In this document: in pieces, positions 1 to 6,869 of the stretch | Position numbering within the stretch: the stretch's first letter is position 1 | Layout: each line of letters starts with the position of its first letter | Assembly (NCBI GenBank): GCA_937885175.1 | Contig: CAKZZO010000033.1 | Coordinates: 1 to 9,098 of the forward strand | Direction of reading: 5' to 3' | DNA length: 9,098 nt | DNA from: an uncultured Treponema sp. | GTDB taxonomy: Bacteria; Spirochaetota; Spirochaetia; Treponematales; Treponemataceae | Position numbers and translations under genes: made by a program | Notes under the pieces: generated by a model | Seen by the model: the letters and a program-made list of their open reading frames with translations, nothing else | Database searches by the model: none | Told to the model about the DNA's origin: nothing

Positions 1-19
1 CGCGGGGCTTGCTTGACAC

Positions 20-47
20 GCTGCAACGGTAGCCTTTTTGCTGCAAC
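20..47 (+). repeat. Short direct repeat, GCTGCAAC twice
   Basis: The octamer GCTGCAAC occurs at 20-27 and again at 40-47, a 20-bp period, just outside the longer 54-bp repeat. It may be a pair of binding sites or the tail of an upstream element cut off by the window edge. Nothing coding is recognisable in 1-51. Two copies of an 8-mer could be chance. Confidence 0.3.
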
Positions 48-51
48 TACA

Positions 52-105
52 TTTCATTTGTCCAGCCGATATGCAAGTACGATATGTATAATGCGTTTGC
101 CCTGC
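52..105 (+). repeat. Left copy of a 54-bp inverted repeat pair
   Basis: This stretch matches the reverse complement of 9043-9096 at 52 of 54 positions; the mismatches are at 71 and 73. Weaker, gapped similarity (GCAT, CTCCT and CTGT blocks) continues to about position 124. It contains TATAAT at 87-92 and a heptamer CGATATG at both 67-73 and 80-86. No convincing -35 box sits 17 bp before the TATAAT, so a promoter call is not secure. The copy ends 99 bp before the first ATG and is oriented toward that gene, as the right copy is toward the glucanotransferase gene. It could be a duplicated regulatory leader, a dispersed intergenic repeat or a remnant mobile-element end. Confidence 0.9.
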
Positions 106-123
106 CCCTCTGCATCTCCTCTG

Positions 124-152
124 TTGACAGAGAGAAAAAAATACGTTAAATT
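124..152 (+). promoter_or_regulatory. Predicted sigma-70-type promoter for the DUF3943 gene
   Basis: A perfect TTGACA box at 124-129 is followed after 17 bp by TAAATT at 147-152, a weak -10 (four of six consensus bases). Transcription would start near 158-160, inside the left arm of the palindromic structure just downstream. A regulator bound there would therefore block initiation. The TTGACA lies at the end of the region weakly similar to the right-end repeat, but the right end has no equivalent TTGACA. Confidence 0.5.
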
Positions 153-204
153 CTCGGTATAAATTACCGAATATTCGGTAACTTATACCGAGAGTCTTTT
201 TTTT
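150..204 (+). terminator. Nested-palindrome hairpin with U-tract (terminator, attenuator or operator)
   Basis: The arms 150-162 and 183-195 pair over about 13 positions, including one possible G-U pair. After one mismatch (163/182), 164-171 and 174-181 continue the stem almost to its centre. The stem is followed by C196 and eight T residues (197-204), which is the form of an intrinsic terminator. The same DNA contains four alternating half-sites: TCGGTA at 154-159, TACCGA at 165-170, TCGGTA at 175-180 and TACCGA at 186-191. Their 10-11 bp spacing is also what a multi-dimer operator looks like. The U-tract abuts the ATG at 205. It may stop read-through from upstream, attenuate the DUF3943 transcript, or bind a repressor. 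Confidence 0.7.
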
Positions 205-1725
205 ATGTATTTGTATCGCATCAACATGATGTTGCGCCGAGGAATTTTGTTTTGCCTGATTCTGTTTCGCTGCTTTTTCCTTCAGGCGCAGGCCGCATCA
301 CATGTACTGGAATCTTCTTCTCCTCAGGACATCACTTTTGATGTAAACGCTGTGTCTGCGTCTCGGTCAGTGTACGGTATTCCTGTGCATGAAGACAATG
401 ATGGAAAAAAGCATTATCTGACGGCATTTAGCGGCATGTTGCTTTCCGAAGGTATTATCCATGGCTGGAGTCGTTTTGTCGTGGGTGCAGGCTGGGCAAA
501 AGTGTCCGTGGATTCTCTTCTTGACTGGCGGCGTGAGTTGGAATTTGATGACGATTGGGTGTGGACGAATTTTGTGCTGCATCCCTTTCAGGGCAGTTTG
601 TATTATATGGCGGCGCGGAATGCCAATTTGAACCGCATTGAATCACTGGGAGTGACGGCACTGGGGGATTTTATCTGGGAGTGGTTTGCCGAGACTACCA
701 GTCCGTCAATAAACGATTTGTTGTATTCGTTTGCGGGAGGATTTGCTGTTGGCGAGATGATGTATCGACTTTCGCTGGAGGCAGAGCAGATTTCGGGCTT
801 TTTTGGCTACGCAGTGAATCCCATGCGCATTTGGACTGACCCGCTTACCCGTACAAAACCGCGGGGAACAGTGGGAAATATTCATAAAATTTCACTGAAA
901 TACAAAGTGGGTACGGTACGAACATATTCTTACTCCGGTTATGATACTGTTCAGTCGCCTGCGGAACATTTTCCGCTGTTTTTGTCGCCTGATATTTCCA
1001 TCATTTATAATGACCCTTACGGACACGATTCCAACGACCCTTTCAGCCAGTTTGATTTTCGCTTTGCGGTAGGACTTGGCGCGGGGTCTGGAAGATGGCG
1101 TGGCATGGTGAGCGAGGAACAGCATGTCATGTACGATATTTTTCTTTCCAGCAACGGCATGCTCTTTGCCCGCGCACTGGATGTTGACAGCAACAAAGAT
1201 ACAACGGTCGGCATGGCGCTTGATTATGATGTACGCTGGCAGTCGCTCATAGACATTGCTTCTCTTGCCCCTGGTTTTGCGATAAAGCAACGTATCCGTC
1301 GATTGAGCAATACCGTTGAGTGGCAGTTGCATCTTGATTGGAATCTTTTGGGTATAACAGACTACTATTATTTTCATCGTGCACCAGACTCAAACATGAT
1401 GGGTGCCCGTCGTGATTACAGTTACATGGTAGGCCCTGAGGTGGTTTTTCAGTGGAATTGGATGAACAAAAAGGGTTTCCTTTTTGAAAACATCGTGCAT
1501 GCCTATGCGGGGTACGACTTTGCTTTTCAGACCCAGACAAATCAAAGCACGGGATGGGAATATATCGGGATGTGGGAGATGAATTTTGAGTTGCCGCTCC
1601 CAAAAGAACTGTTTTTAGGGCTGGGAACAACGGTCTATCTAAAGTACGCCCGATATGAGTCTGTAGACGATGTTTTTCAGCATGCCTATTTTGCGAATTT
1701 CTACCTAAAGCGGCAATTGCACTAG
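205..1725 (+). CDS. DUF3943 family protein, putative outer-membrane beta-barrel
   Basis: This is an exported protein of unknown biochemical function. Residues about 8-30 form a signal peptide: basic MLRR, a hydrophobic ILFCLILF core, and a likely signal peptidase I site after AQA near residue 30. Residues about 115-192 carry the DUF3943 signature: HPFQGSLYYMAAR (126-138), a GDFIWEWF stretch (154-161), PSINDLL (167-173) and GGFAVGEMMYRLS (178-190). The rest alternates aromatic and polar residues in short strands separated by Asn/Asp/Gly-rich turns, suggesting a beta-barrel in the outer membrane. The start is uncertain. ATG 205 directly follows the T8 tract and no Shine-Dalgarno sequence precedes it; ATG 226 or 229 would give a tighter signal peptide but also lacks one. 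The threonine synthase-like gene starts 62 bp downstream. Assignment to DUF3943 is confident; the barrel is inferred from sequence pattern. Confidence 0.85.
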   Translation: MYLYRINMMLRRGILFCLILFRCFFLQAQAASHVLESSSPQDITFDVNAVSASRSVYGIPVHEDNDGKKHYLTAFSGMLLSEGIIHGWSRFVVGAGWAKVSVDSLLDWRRELEFDDDWVWTNFVLHPFQGSLYYMAARNANLNRIESLGVTALGDFIWEWFAETTSPSINDLLYSFAGGFAVGEMMYRLSLEAEQISGFFGYAVNPMRIWTDPLTRTKPRGTVGNIHKISLKYKVGTVRTYSYSGYDTVQSPAEHFPLFLSPDISIIYNDPYGHDSNDPFSQFDFRFAVGLGAGSGRWRGMVSEEQHVMYDIFLSSNGMLFARALDVDSNKDTTVGMALDYDVRWQSLIDIASLAPGFAIKQRIRRLSNTVEWQLHLDWNLLGITDYYYFHRAPDSNMMGARRDYSYMVGPEVVFQWNWMNKKGFLFENIVHAYAGYDFAFQTQTNQSTGWEYIGMWEMNFELPLPKELFLGLGTTVYLKYARYESVDDVFQHAYFANFYLKRQLH

Positions 1726-1737
1726 AAAAAACTGCGA

Positions 1738-1779
1738 TATACAAAACTTTTATTTTTCTGTAGAATTACGGCGGGTGGA
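1738..1779 (+). promoter_or_regulatory. Predicted promoter and ribosome binding site of the threonine synthase-like gene
   Basis: TAGAAT at 1761-1766 is a near-consensus -10 box, preceded after 17 bp by TATACA at 1738-1743, a partial -35. A purine-rich GGGTGGA at 1773-1779 sits 8 nt before the ATG at 1788 and supports that start. If the -10 is used, the leader is only about 15 nt. The T-rich segment ATTTTTCTG before the -10 recurs before the glucanotransferase promoter. No terminator was seen after the DUF3943 stop, so co-transcription with that gene is also possible. Confidence 0.45.
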
Positions 1780-1787
1780 AAAAATCA

Positions 1788-3107
1788 ATGAAATTTAACA
1801 GCACACGAAATAGCAGCGTATTTGTAAACTTTGAAAAAGCGGTGACTGACTGTCTCCCGGCAGACGGTGGACTCTATATTCCGTCGGACAGCCCTGACTT
1901 GCGCCGCTGGATTTTGTACACGAATGAAAACACTCCTTTTGCAAGCATTGCCGGTGCCCTTACTTCGGCATGCATTAACGATGAGTTCAGTCCGATTATC
2001 TGTGAAACGATAGCCACGCGAGCCTTTCCTTTTTCGCCAAAGCTGACAAAGTATACCGACCGATTTTTTACCCTGGAGCTTTGCAATACGCCGACGGGAA
2101 GCCACAAGGATTTTGGCATTTCATACCTCGTAAACTGTATGGAAACGATTTTTCAACTGAAAGGCGGATTTGCGACTTTTTTGGACGTGACGGTGGGTGA
2201 ATTGGGAGCCAGTCTTGCGCGGGCCTTGCGGGGCAAAAAGTACCTCAAGGCATTGTTGCTCTATCCCAAAGGTATGGTGCGGGGTCTGGCAGAAAGCGAT
2301 TATGTCTGGAATGGCGGCAATATCTACCCGATAGAAATTGACGGAACGGAAGCGGACTGTCACCGTTTGGTAAGGGAAATTTTTTCTGACCGCGCATTGG
2401 TGGAAAAGTATCATCTGACGGTGGCGAACACTGCCAATATCGGACGGCTTATGCCTCAGGTTTTTTTCTATCCCTATGCCTTTAGCCGCCTGAAAAAAGA
2501 CGTACATTCGGATATTTACTACGCTATGGCTCCCGGAAATTACAGCAATCTGGTGGCTGGTCTTTACAGCTGGCGGCTTTCGCTTCCGCTGAACGGTTTT
2601 ATCTGCCCTACGACGGATGAACTGATTCTGGATATGGAAGGGCAGTGCTCCGTTATGGATCAAATGGTTCCCTTTGCCAAGCGGAATCCTGCTGACCCGG
2701 CAAGTCCTTCCAATTTGGAGCGGCTGGAGGATGTTTTTCATAACAATTCCCTCATGCTCAAAAATCTGGTTTTTCCTGTGGAAGTAAATGACAGGCAGGT
2801 GGACGATGCCTGCCGCAAACTCTTTATGAAGTACAATATTTTTGCAGACCGCCTTACTTCATCTGCCTATGCCGCAGCCCAGAACAACCGTGAACTGACG
2901 GCTGACGATGAAGGCGTGGTGGTGCTGGTGGTGCGCGACCACCCTGCCCTGAGTTCGGATTATAGTAAGCATACGACCGGGGAAATGCCCCTTATGCCCG
3001 AACATATTGCGGCAGTCCTTAGGCCGACCCTGCTGGGGCGGAGCCTCATGCCCGCAAGCAGGGAGACAGTGGAAAAGGCACTGGCAGACATGTCATTGCC
3101 ACAATAG
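1788..3107 (+). CDS. thrC: Threonine synthase-like PLP enzyme with altered signature motifs
   Basis: Threonine synthase converts O-phospho-L-homoserine to threonine and phosphate with pyridoxal phosphate (fold type II), in the cytoplasm. The 439 residues align with the E. coli-type enzyme along their length. The N-terminal block includes FEKAVTDCLPADGGLYIP (15-32). The PLP lysine is K107 in SHKDFG. LLYPKG (157-162) and GGNIYPIEIDG (176-186) match the family's ILYP and GGNI segments, and a C-terminal DHP (384-386) matches its HP motif. Unusually, the family's SGDTG reads VGELG (136-140), the phosphate-loop PSGNFGD reads APGNYSN (248-254), and HGPTxAFKD reads NTPTGSHKD. The chain is not truncated and has no frameshift. 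It is either a lineage-specific active form or a paralogue with another reaction. The gene stands alone here, without hom or thrB. ATG 1788 is supported by a GGGTGGA site. Confidence 0.75.
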   Translation: MKFNSTRNSSVFVNFEKAVTDCLPADGGLYIPSDSPDLRRWILYTNENTPFASIAGALTSACINDEFSPIICETIATRAFPFSPKLTKYTDRFFTLELCNTPTGSHKDFGISYLVNCMETIFQLKGGFATFLDVTVGELGASLARALRGKKYLKALLLYPKGMVRGLAESDYVWNGGNIYPIEIDGTEADCHRLVREIFSDRALVEKYHLTVANTANIGRLMPQVFFYPYAFSRLKKDVHSDIYYAMAPGNYSNLVAGLYSWRLSLPLNGFICPTTDELILDMEGQCSVMDQMVPFAKRNPADPASPSNLERLEDVFHNNSLMLKNLVFPVEVNDRQVDDACRKLFMKYNIFADRLTSSAYAAAQNNRELTADDEGVVVLVVRDHPALSSDYSKHTTGEMPLMPEHIAAVLRPTLLGRSLMPASRETVEKALADMSLPQ

Positions 3108-3171
3108 CACTAGATGCGGCAATCTCTGATGCCTTGCACTTTCTAGCCAGTTCCTTTTGCATTACCTGCCC

Positions 3172-6100
3172 TTATTTTTTCTTTTTGCTGTCAGTGGTTT
3201 TTGCCTTTTTTCCGGGCTTTTTGGCCACTTCCGCTTTTACTTTCGCTTTTGCCACGGGCTTTTTTTCCGCAAGGGTCTTTTTTGCATTGGCTTTTGCAGG
3301 CTTTTTTGCCTTGGCGATTTTGGGCGCAAAGGGCAGCACAAAGGCATCGCAGTGGTAGGCGGCCTTGTCCTTAGCCTTGGCAAGCGTCTTGTAGAGAGCC
3401 AGCAGTTTTTCTTGTTTTGCTTTTGCGCTAGATAGCAGGGGTATGGCGATTGCGAGGAAGAGGCTGGAGTCAGTCAGCTCCTTGTTGAACCATGCTACAT
3501 TGTCGTACCAGTGGGCTTCGGTCAAAAGCCAGGCATCCTTGCCCTGCGTGAGGCGGGAAGCAATCAAATAGGCGGCATCTTTTTCCGTCTGCTTGCCAGT
3601 GAGCGTGGGCTGTTTTTCCGCAGCCAGTGCAAAGGTGCGTGACAGGAAATTCCATATATGCTGTTCGCTTGCACCCGCTTCTTTGAGGAATTCATAGAGC
3701 TTGCGGTCAAGTGCCCAACGGCGCGCCAGTCCTGCTTCGGCAATCTTTCCAACAAGCGCATGGCAGATTAAAAGCAAGAAGCCTTCGTTGTGGGCGAGGG
3801 CACCTGCGTAGAGATAGTCTGCCGCTGTAGTGGCCTTGGAAAGTTTTGTAATCAGTTTTTCGTAGTCCTGCTCGCCCAGCGGTTTGGTCAGCTTGGGTAC
3901 AGACTTGACGATTGCCGTCATTTCTTTTTTGAAGCGGGCATATTGTTTTGCTGCGGGCGGAAGTGCCTTGGCTTTCTTTTTGCCAAAGTGCTCTCGTTCT
4001 GCAAACTGATTTGCTACTTCGTAGAAATGAAGGACATTCTTTTCCATATTTACCAGCATTGATTTGACGCTGGGGGTCTTAATCTTTTCTGCCTTGCGTT
4101 CTTTTGCCGTGAGCAAGAGGGCATGCACCTGAGCCACCAAATCTGCCGTGATGATCGGCTTGAATGCATCGTAGAGTTCACGGTAGTGGTATTCCTGCCA
4201 GGCAATTTCCATGTCAGGAGTGCCGCGACCATTTAAGAATGCACAGAGGGTACTCCATTTGCCGTCCTCATCATCTTTTTCCTCTCGGATATTCCAGAAG
4301 ACCTGACTTTCAAAGCCGTTTAGACTGGTGTACATGCCGTGGTCGATGATGTCATTGTTTTTGCGGATGTACCAGAGACCTGAACGCTGCTCCTGGAAAA
4401 TCATAAACATGTCGTCGCCACGGGTCAGATGCAGTCCTTCGCCGAGAGTGCGGGTCACCTGCTTTTTGTCATTTTCGCCGGAACCGGTTTTAACGGCATA
4501 GGGGCAGGATACCTTAATCCAGCCGTCCGCACGGTCATACTTGTTGTTGTAGAAGACGATTGCGCTTTCGTTTCCTGCACGGTTTGAGTAGGCAAATACG
4601 TTATCGTTTACGTAGCCATTTGACCACACATCGTAGAAAAGAAAGTCTTCTACACCAGCAAAGAGGTAGCGTTTTTTGACCAAAGGGAAGATGTCATGCC
4701 AGTGGCGGTCAAGCAGATACTGGTCAGGCTTTTCATCGCGGTAGGCTCGCATGTATTCCATGCCGTATTTTTCCTCAAAGCCTTCAATTTGACCGTGACC
4801 GAACATGGGCAAGCCCGGCATGGTGACCATGAGCGTACAGACACCAAAGTATTTGTCTCCTTTACCGAACTGAGCCACCGCCGTCTCTTCGTCAGGGTTG
4901 TTCATAAAGTTGACGTAGCGTTTAAGAATCTGCGGGTCAAAAGTAATGGTATTCTGAACGGTCTGGCGGTACTTGGTGTTTTCTTCCTTTTTGAGCATGT
5001 TCATAAAGGCACTGTTGTAGACGCGATGCATGCCCAAAGTGCGGGTAAAGTATCCTTCCATCATCCAGAAGGCTTCTGCCAAAAGCAATGTGTCGGGAAC
5101 TTCCTGAGCCACGCGGTCAACTACGTCTCGCCAGAATTCCGTGGGGATTGCCTTTTCAAACTCATCAGGTGTGAGGGCATATTCGCCTCGGGTAGAAATG
5201 TCACCACCGCGACCAGGCTCCGGGTACCAAAGACGGCGAATGTGCTTCTTTGCCAGAACCATTGCCGCGTCAAAACGGATAATCGGGAAGTTTCGGGCCA
5301 CATGAAGAATTTCCTGCATGACTTCCTCGCGGGCAGTGGGATTCAAAAAGTCAATCTGTGCGGTGTCGTTCCAGGGCATACCCGTTCCGTCGTTTCCGTG
5401 GTAGATATAGCGGGTGTCGCCTGTGGCATTGTCTACACGCTTAAAGACAACGGCACAGTCTGATTTGGAATAATAGTGGTCTTCCAGGAAGACGGAAATG
5501 CGGCTGTCGTTGCTGAGATTGGGGCCGTTGAATGTGTACTGGGGATAGGGATTGTCCCGCCGCTGTACAAATACATCGGGTTTTTCGATAACCCATTTTG
5601 CGTCCATGCCCGTGTGGTTGGGAACCATGTCACTTGCAAGGCGAATGCCACGCTGCCACAGACGGGTGCGCAGATTAGCCAGTGCATCCCAGCCGCCTAG
5701 ATTGTCTGCAATTTCATAATCGAACAGGGAATAGGCACTTGCGGCGGCTTCGGGGTTGCCGCAAATCTGCTTGATTCTCTTGCTTGCGTCACTTCGCTGC
5801 CAGAGACCAATGAGCCAGAGGCCGGTAAATCCCTGGTCGCGGAGCATGTCCAGTTCCTCATCAGGAATCTGATCTAGACGGGAAATGTCTCGGTTGTATT
5901 TTTTGGAAAGTTGATAGAGCCAGACGAGGACGGTTTTTGCCATCAAAACGACTTTGGGCATCCATTCCTTGTCGGGGCTGAAACGTTCGTATTCTTTCTG
6001 CAGGTAGTCGTAGTTGGCTACGGGAATGTCCGCTTCGCCGCCGTTTGTAGGATGCCACAGGGGCTTTCCTTCCTCCCGCAGAATGTCCAAGCCCATCAGA

Positions 6101-6846
6101 AGGCGACGAAGCCAGTCACCCAGCAAATCTGCCCAGTGTTTCTGCACGTATTCCAACTGCTTGTAGATGTCGTTGGGGGCGTAGTTAATGGGTTCCCGAA
6201 GGAAGTTTATCAAATCGTTGTTAAAACTTCCCCAGTAGGGCAGTTTTCTAAAGAATGCCGCCGTCTGTTTCCATGTCTTTGCGTACAGCGGATTTTTCTG
6301 CAAGTTTTTGTCGTTAAAGAGCACAAAAAACGGCTTAAAGGCGGGGTCTTCATTTGCAAGGTGCAGCAAAATCAATTCTTCAAAGGTTGCCTCGCGGTTT
6401 GTGCGCTCTCGGTTTGCGCCGATGTCAAAAGCCGTCTGTTTGAGATAGTCTTGCGCGCTGATTTTTCCTTGATAGACTTCTGTAGGCGGAAATTCCGCGG
6501 TAAAATCAAGCAGCAGGCGGTCTACAGCCTCTTTGCCAAAGGATTCGTCCAAATCTGCCATCAGTTCTGTCATGGCGGCGGGATATTTTGTCTTGCGGTA
6601 CATCATGGCGGCAAAGTGGAATATTTCGTCCAGCAAGCCCATGGCATTCAGCGTACCGGCGGAAATGCGCTTGTTTTCCGGCTCGCCGATTTGTTCAAGG
6701 TAGGCATTTAATTTAACAGCGAATGCACGTACAGCCTTTAGGTCTGCCAGAATTACGTTACCTGTAGAACTGTATAGGGATAAGGGAAAGGCACAGGCAT
6801 CGCGTACTGTTTTTGAAATATGGAACTCGTTGTAAGAAATCTTCAT
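3172..6846 (-). CDS. Large GH13 alpha-amylase-family protein with Lys/Ala-rich tail
   Basis: A 1224-residue glycoside hydrolase family 13 protein without signal peptide, so probably a cytoplasmic alpha-glucan hydrolase or transferase; exact specificity cannot be read. Residues 1 to about 310 are mostly helical and unrecognised. The GH13 barrel spans about 315-760: region I DMVPNH (406-411), region V QIDFLN (497-502), region II IIRFDAA with nucleophile D526, region III LLLAEAFW with acid/base E591, and region IV MNNPDE with stabiliser D652. Region IV has NPD where most amylases have NHD. About 760-850 is probably the beta domain C. Residues 851-1175 form a further, largely helical region of unknown role. 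Residues 1176-1224 are a basic tail with 21 Lys and 11 Ala in 49 positions. AAGGAG stands 5 nt before the ATG. It is the second gene of an operon with the GH77 gene, 23 bp away, and converges on the threonine synthase-like gene across 64 bp. Confidence 0.88.
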   Translation of the reverse strand: MKISYNEFHISKTVRDACAFPLSLYSSTGNVILADLKAVRAFAVKLNAYLEQIGEPENKRISAGTLNAMGLLDEIFHFAAMMYRKTKYPAAMTELMADLDESFGKEAVDRLLLDFTAEFPPTEVYQGKISAQDYLKQTAFDIGANRERTNREATFEELILLHLANEDPAFKPFFVLFNDKNLQKNPLYAKTWKQTAAFFRKLPYWGSFNNDLINFLREPINYAPNDIYKQLEYVQKHWADLLGDWLRRLLMGLDILREEGKPLWHPTNGGEADIPVANYDYLQKEYERFSPDKEWMPKVVLMAKTVLVWLYQLSKKYNRDISRLDQIPDEELDMLRDQGFTGLWLIGLWQRSDASKRIKQICGNPEAAASAYSLFDYEIADNLGGWDALANLRTRLWQRGIRLASDMVPNHTGMDAKWVIEKPDVFVQRRDNPYPQYTFNGPNLSNDSRISVFLEDHYYSKSDCAVVFKRVDNATGDTRYIYHGNDGTGMPWNDTAQIDFLNPTAREEVMQEILHVARNFPIIRFDAAMVLAKKHIRRLWYPEPGRGGDISTRGEYALTPDEFEKAIPTEFWRDVVDRVAQEVPDTLLLAEAFWMMEGYFTRTLGMHRVYNSAFMNMLKKEENTKYRQTVQNTITFDPQILKRYVNFMNNPDEETAVAQFGKGDKYFGVCTLMVTMPGLPMFGHGQIEGFEEKYGMEYMRAYRDEKPDQYLLDRHWHDIFPLVKKRYLFAGVEDFLFYDVWSNGYVNDNVFAYSNRAGNESAIVFYNNKYDRADGWIKVSCPYAVKTGSGENDKKQVTRTLGEGLHLTRGDDMFMIFQEQRSGLWYIRKNNDIIDHGMYTSLNGFESQVFWNIREEKDDEDGKWSTLCAFLNGRGTPDMEIAWQEYHYRELYDAFKPIITADLVAQVHALLLTAKERKAEKIKTPSVKSMLVNMEKNVLHFYEVANQFAEREHFGKKKAKALPPAAKQYARFKKEMTAIVKSVPKLTKPLGEQDYEKLITKLSKATTAADYLYAGALAHNEGFLLLICHALVGKIAEAGLARRWALDRKLYEFLKEAGASEQHIWNFLSRTFALAAEKQPTLTGKQTEKDAAYLIASRLTQGKDAWLLTEAHWYDNVAWFNKELTDSSLFLAIAIPLLSSAKAKQEKLLALYKTLAKAKDKAAYHCDAFVLPFAPKIAKAKKPAKANAKKTLAEKKPVAKAKVKAEVAKKPGKKAKTTDSKKKK

Positions 6847-6851
6847 TGCTT

Positions 6852-6857
6852 CTCCTT
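6852..6857 (-). promoter_or_regulatory. Ribosome binding site of the GH13 gene
   Basis: The - strand reads AAGGAG followed by AAGCA and then ATG at 6846, a strong Shine-Dalgarno sequence with 5-nt spacing. It fixes the start of the GH13 protein. It contrasts with the upstream glucanotransferase gene, which has no Shine-Dalgarno sequence. No promoter or terminator fits in the 23-bp gap between the two genes, supporting one transcript. Confidence 0.85.
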
Positions 6858-6869
6858 AAAATAAGCGTG

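Noticed and set aside
64..92. Promoter inside the left 54-bp repeat based on TATAAT at 87-92
   Set aside because: The hexamer 17 bp upstream is AGCCGA, far from TTGACA, and the TG is directly adjacent to the TATAAT rather than in extended -10 position. The same holds for the right copy. Possible but not supportable from sequence alone.
3095..3123. Imperfect hairpin ATTGCC...GGCAAT spanning the threonine synthase-like stop codon as a possible terminator
   Set aside because: Only a 6-bp stem with a small second stem in the loop and a 6-nt bulge; no adjacent T tract. The T-rich run begins about 50 bp later inside the GH13 coding end. The 64-bp convergent gap holds no clear terminator.
3134..3435. 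Phe/Ala-rich + strand frames resembling a small membrane protein at the 3' end of the GH13 gene
   Set aside because: The hydrophobic appearance comes from reading Lys/Ala codons of the basic tail in antisense (Lys AAA/AAG becomes TTT/CTT). No promoter or ribosome binding site supports them.
4696..5463. 255-codon open frame on the + strand antisense to the GH13 catalytic domain
   Set aside because: It covers the coding positions of catalytic regions II-IV; the + strand reading has no family features.
5911..6711. 266-codon open frame on the + strand antisense to the GH13 N-terminal region
   Set aside because: Phe/Val/Cys-rich translation without recognisable motifs, fully overlapped by the real gene with its strong ribosome binding site.
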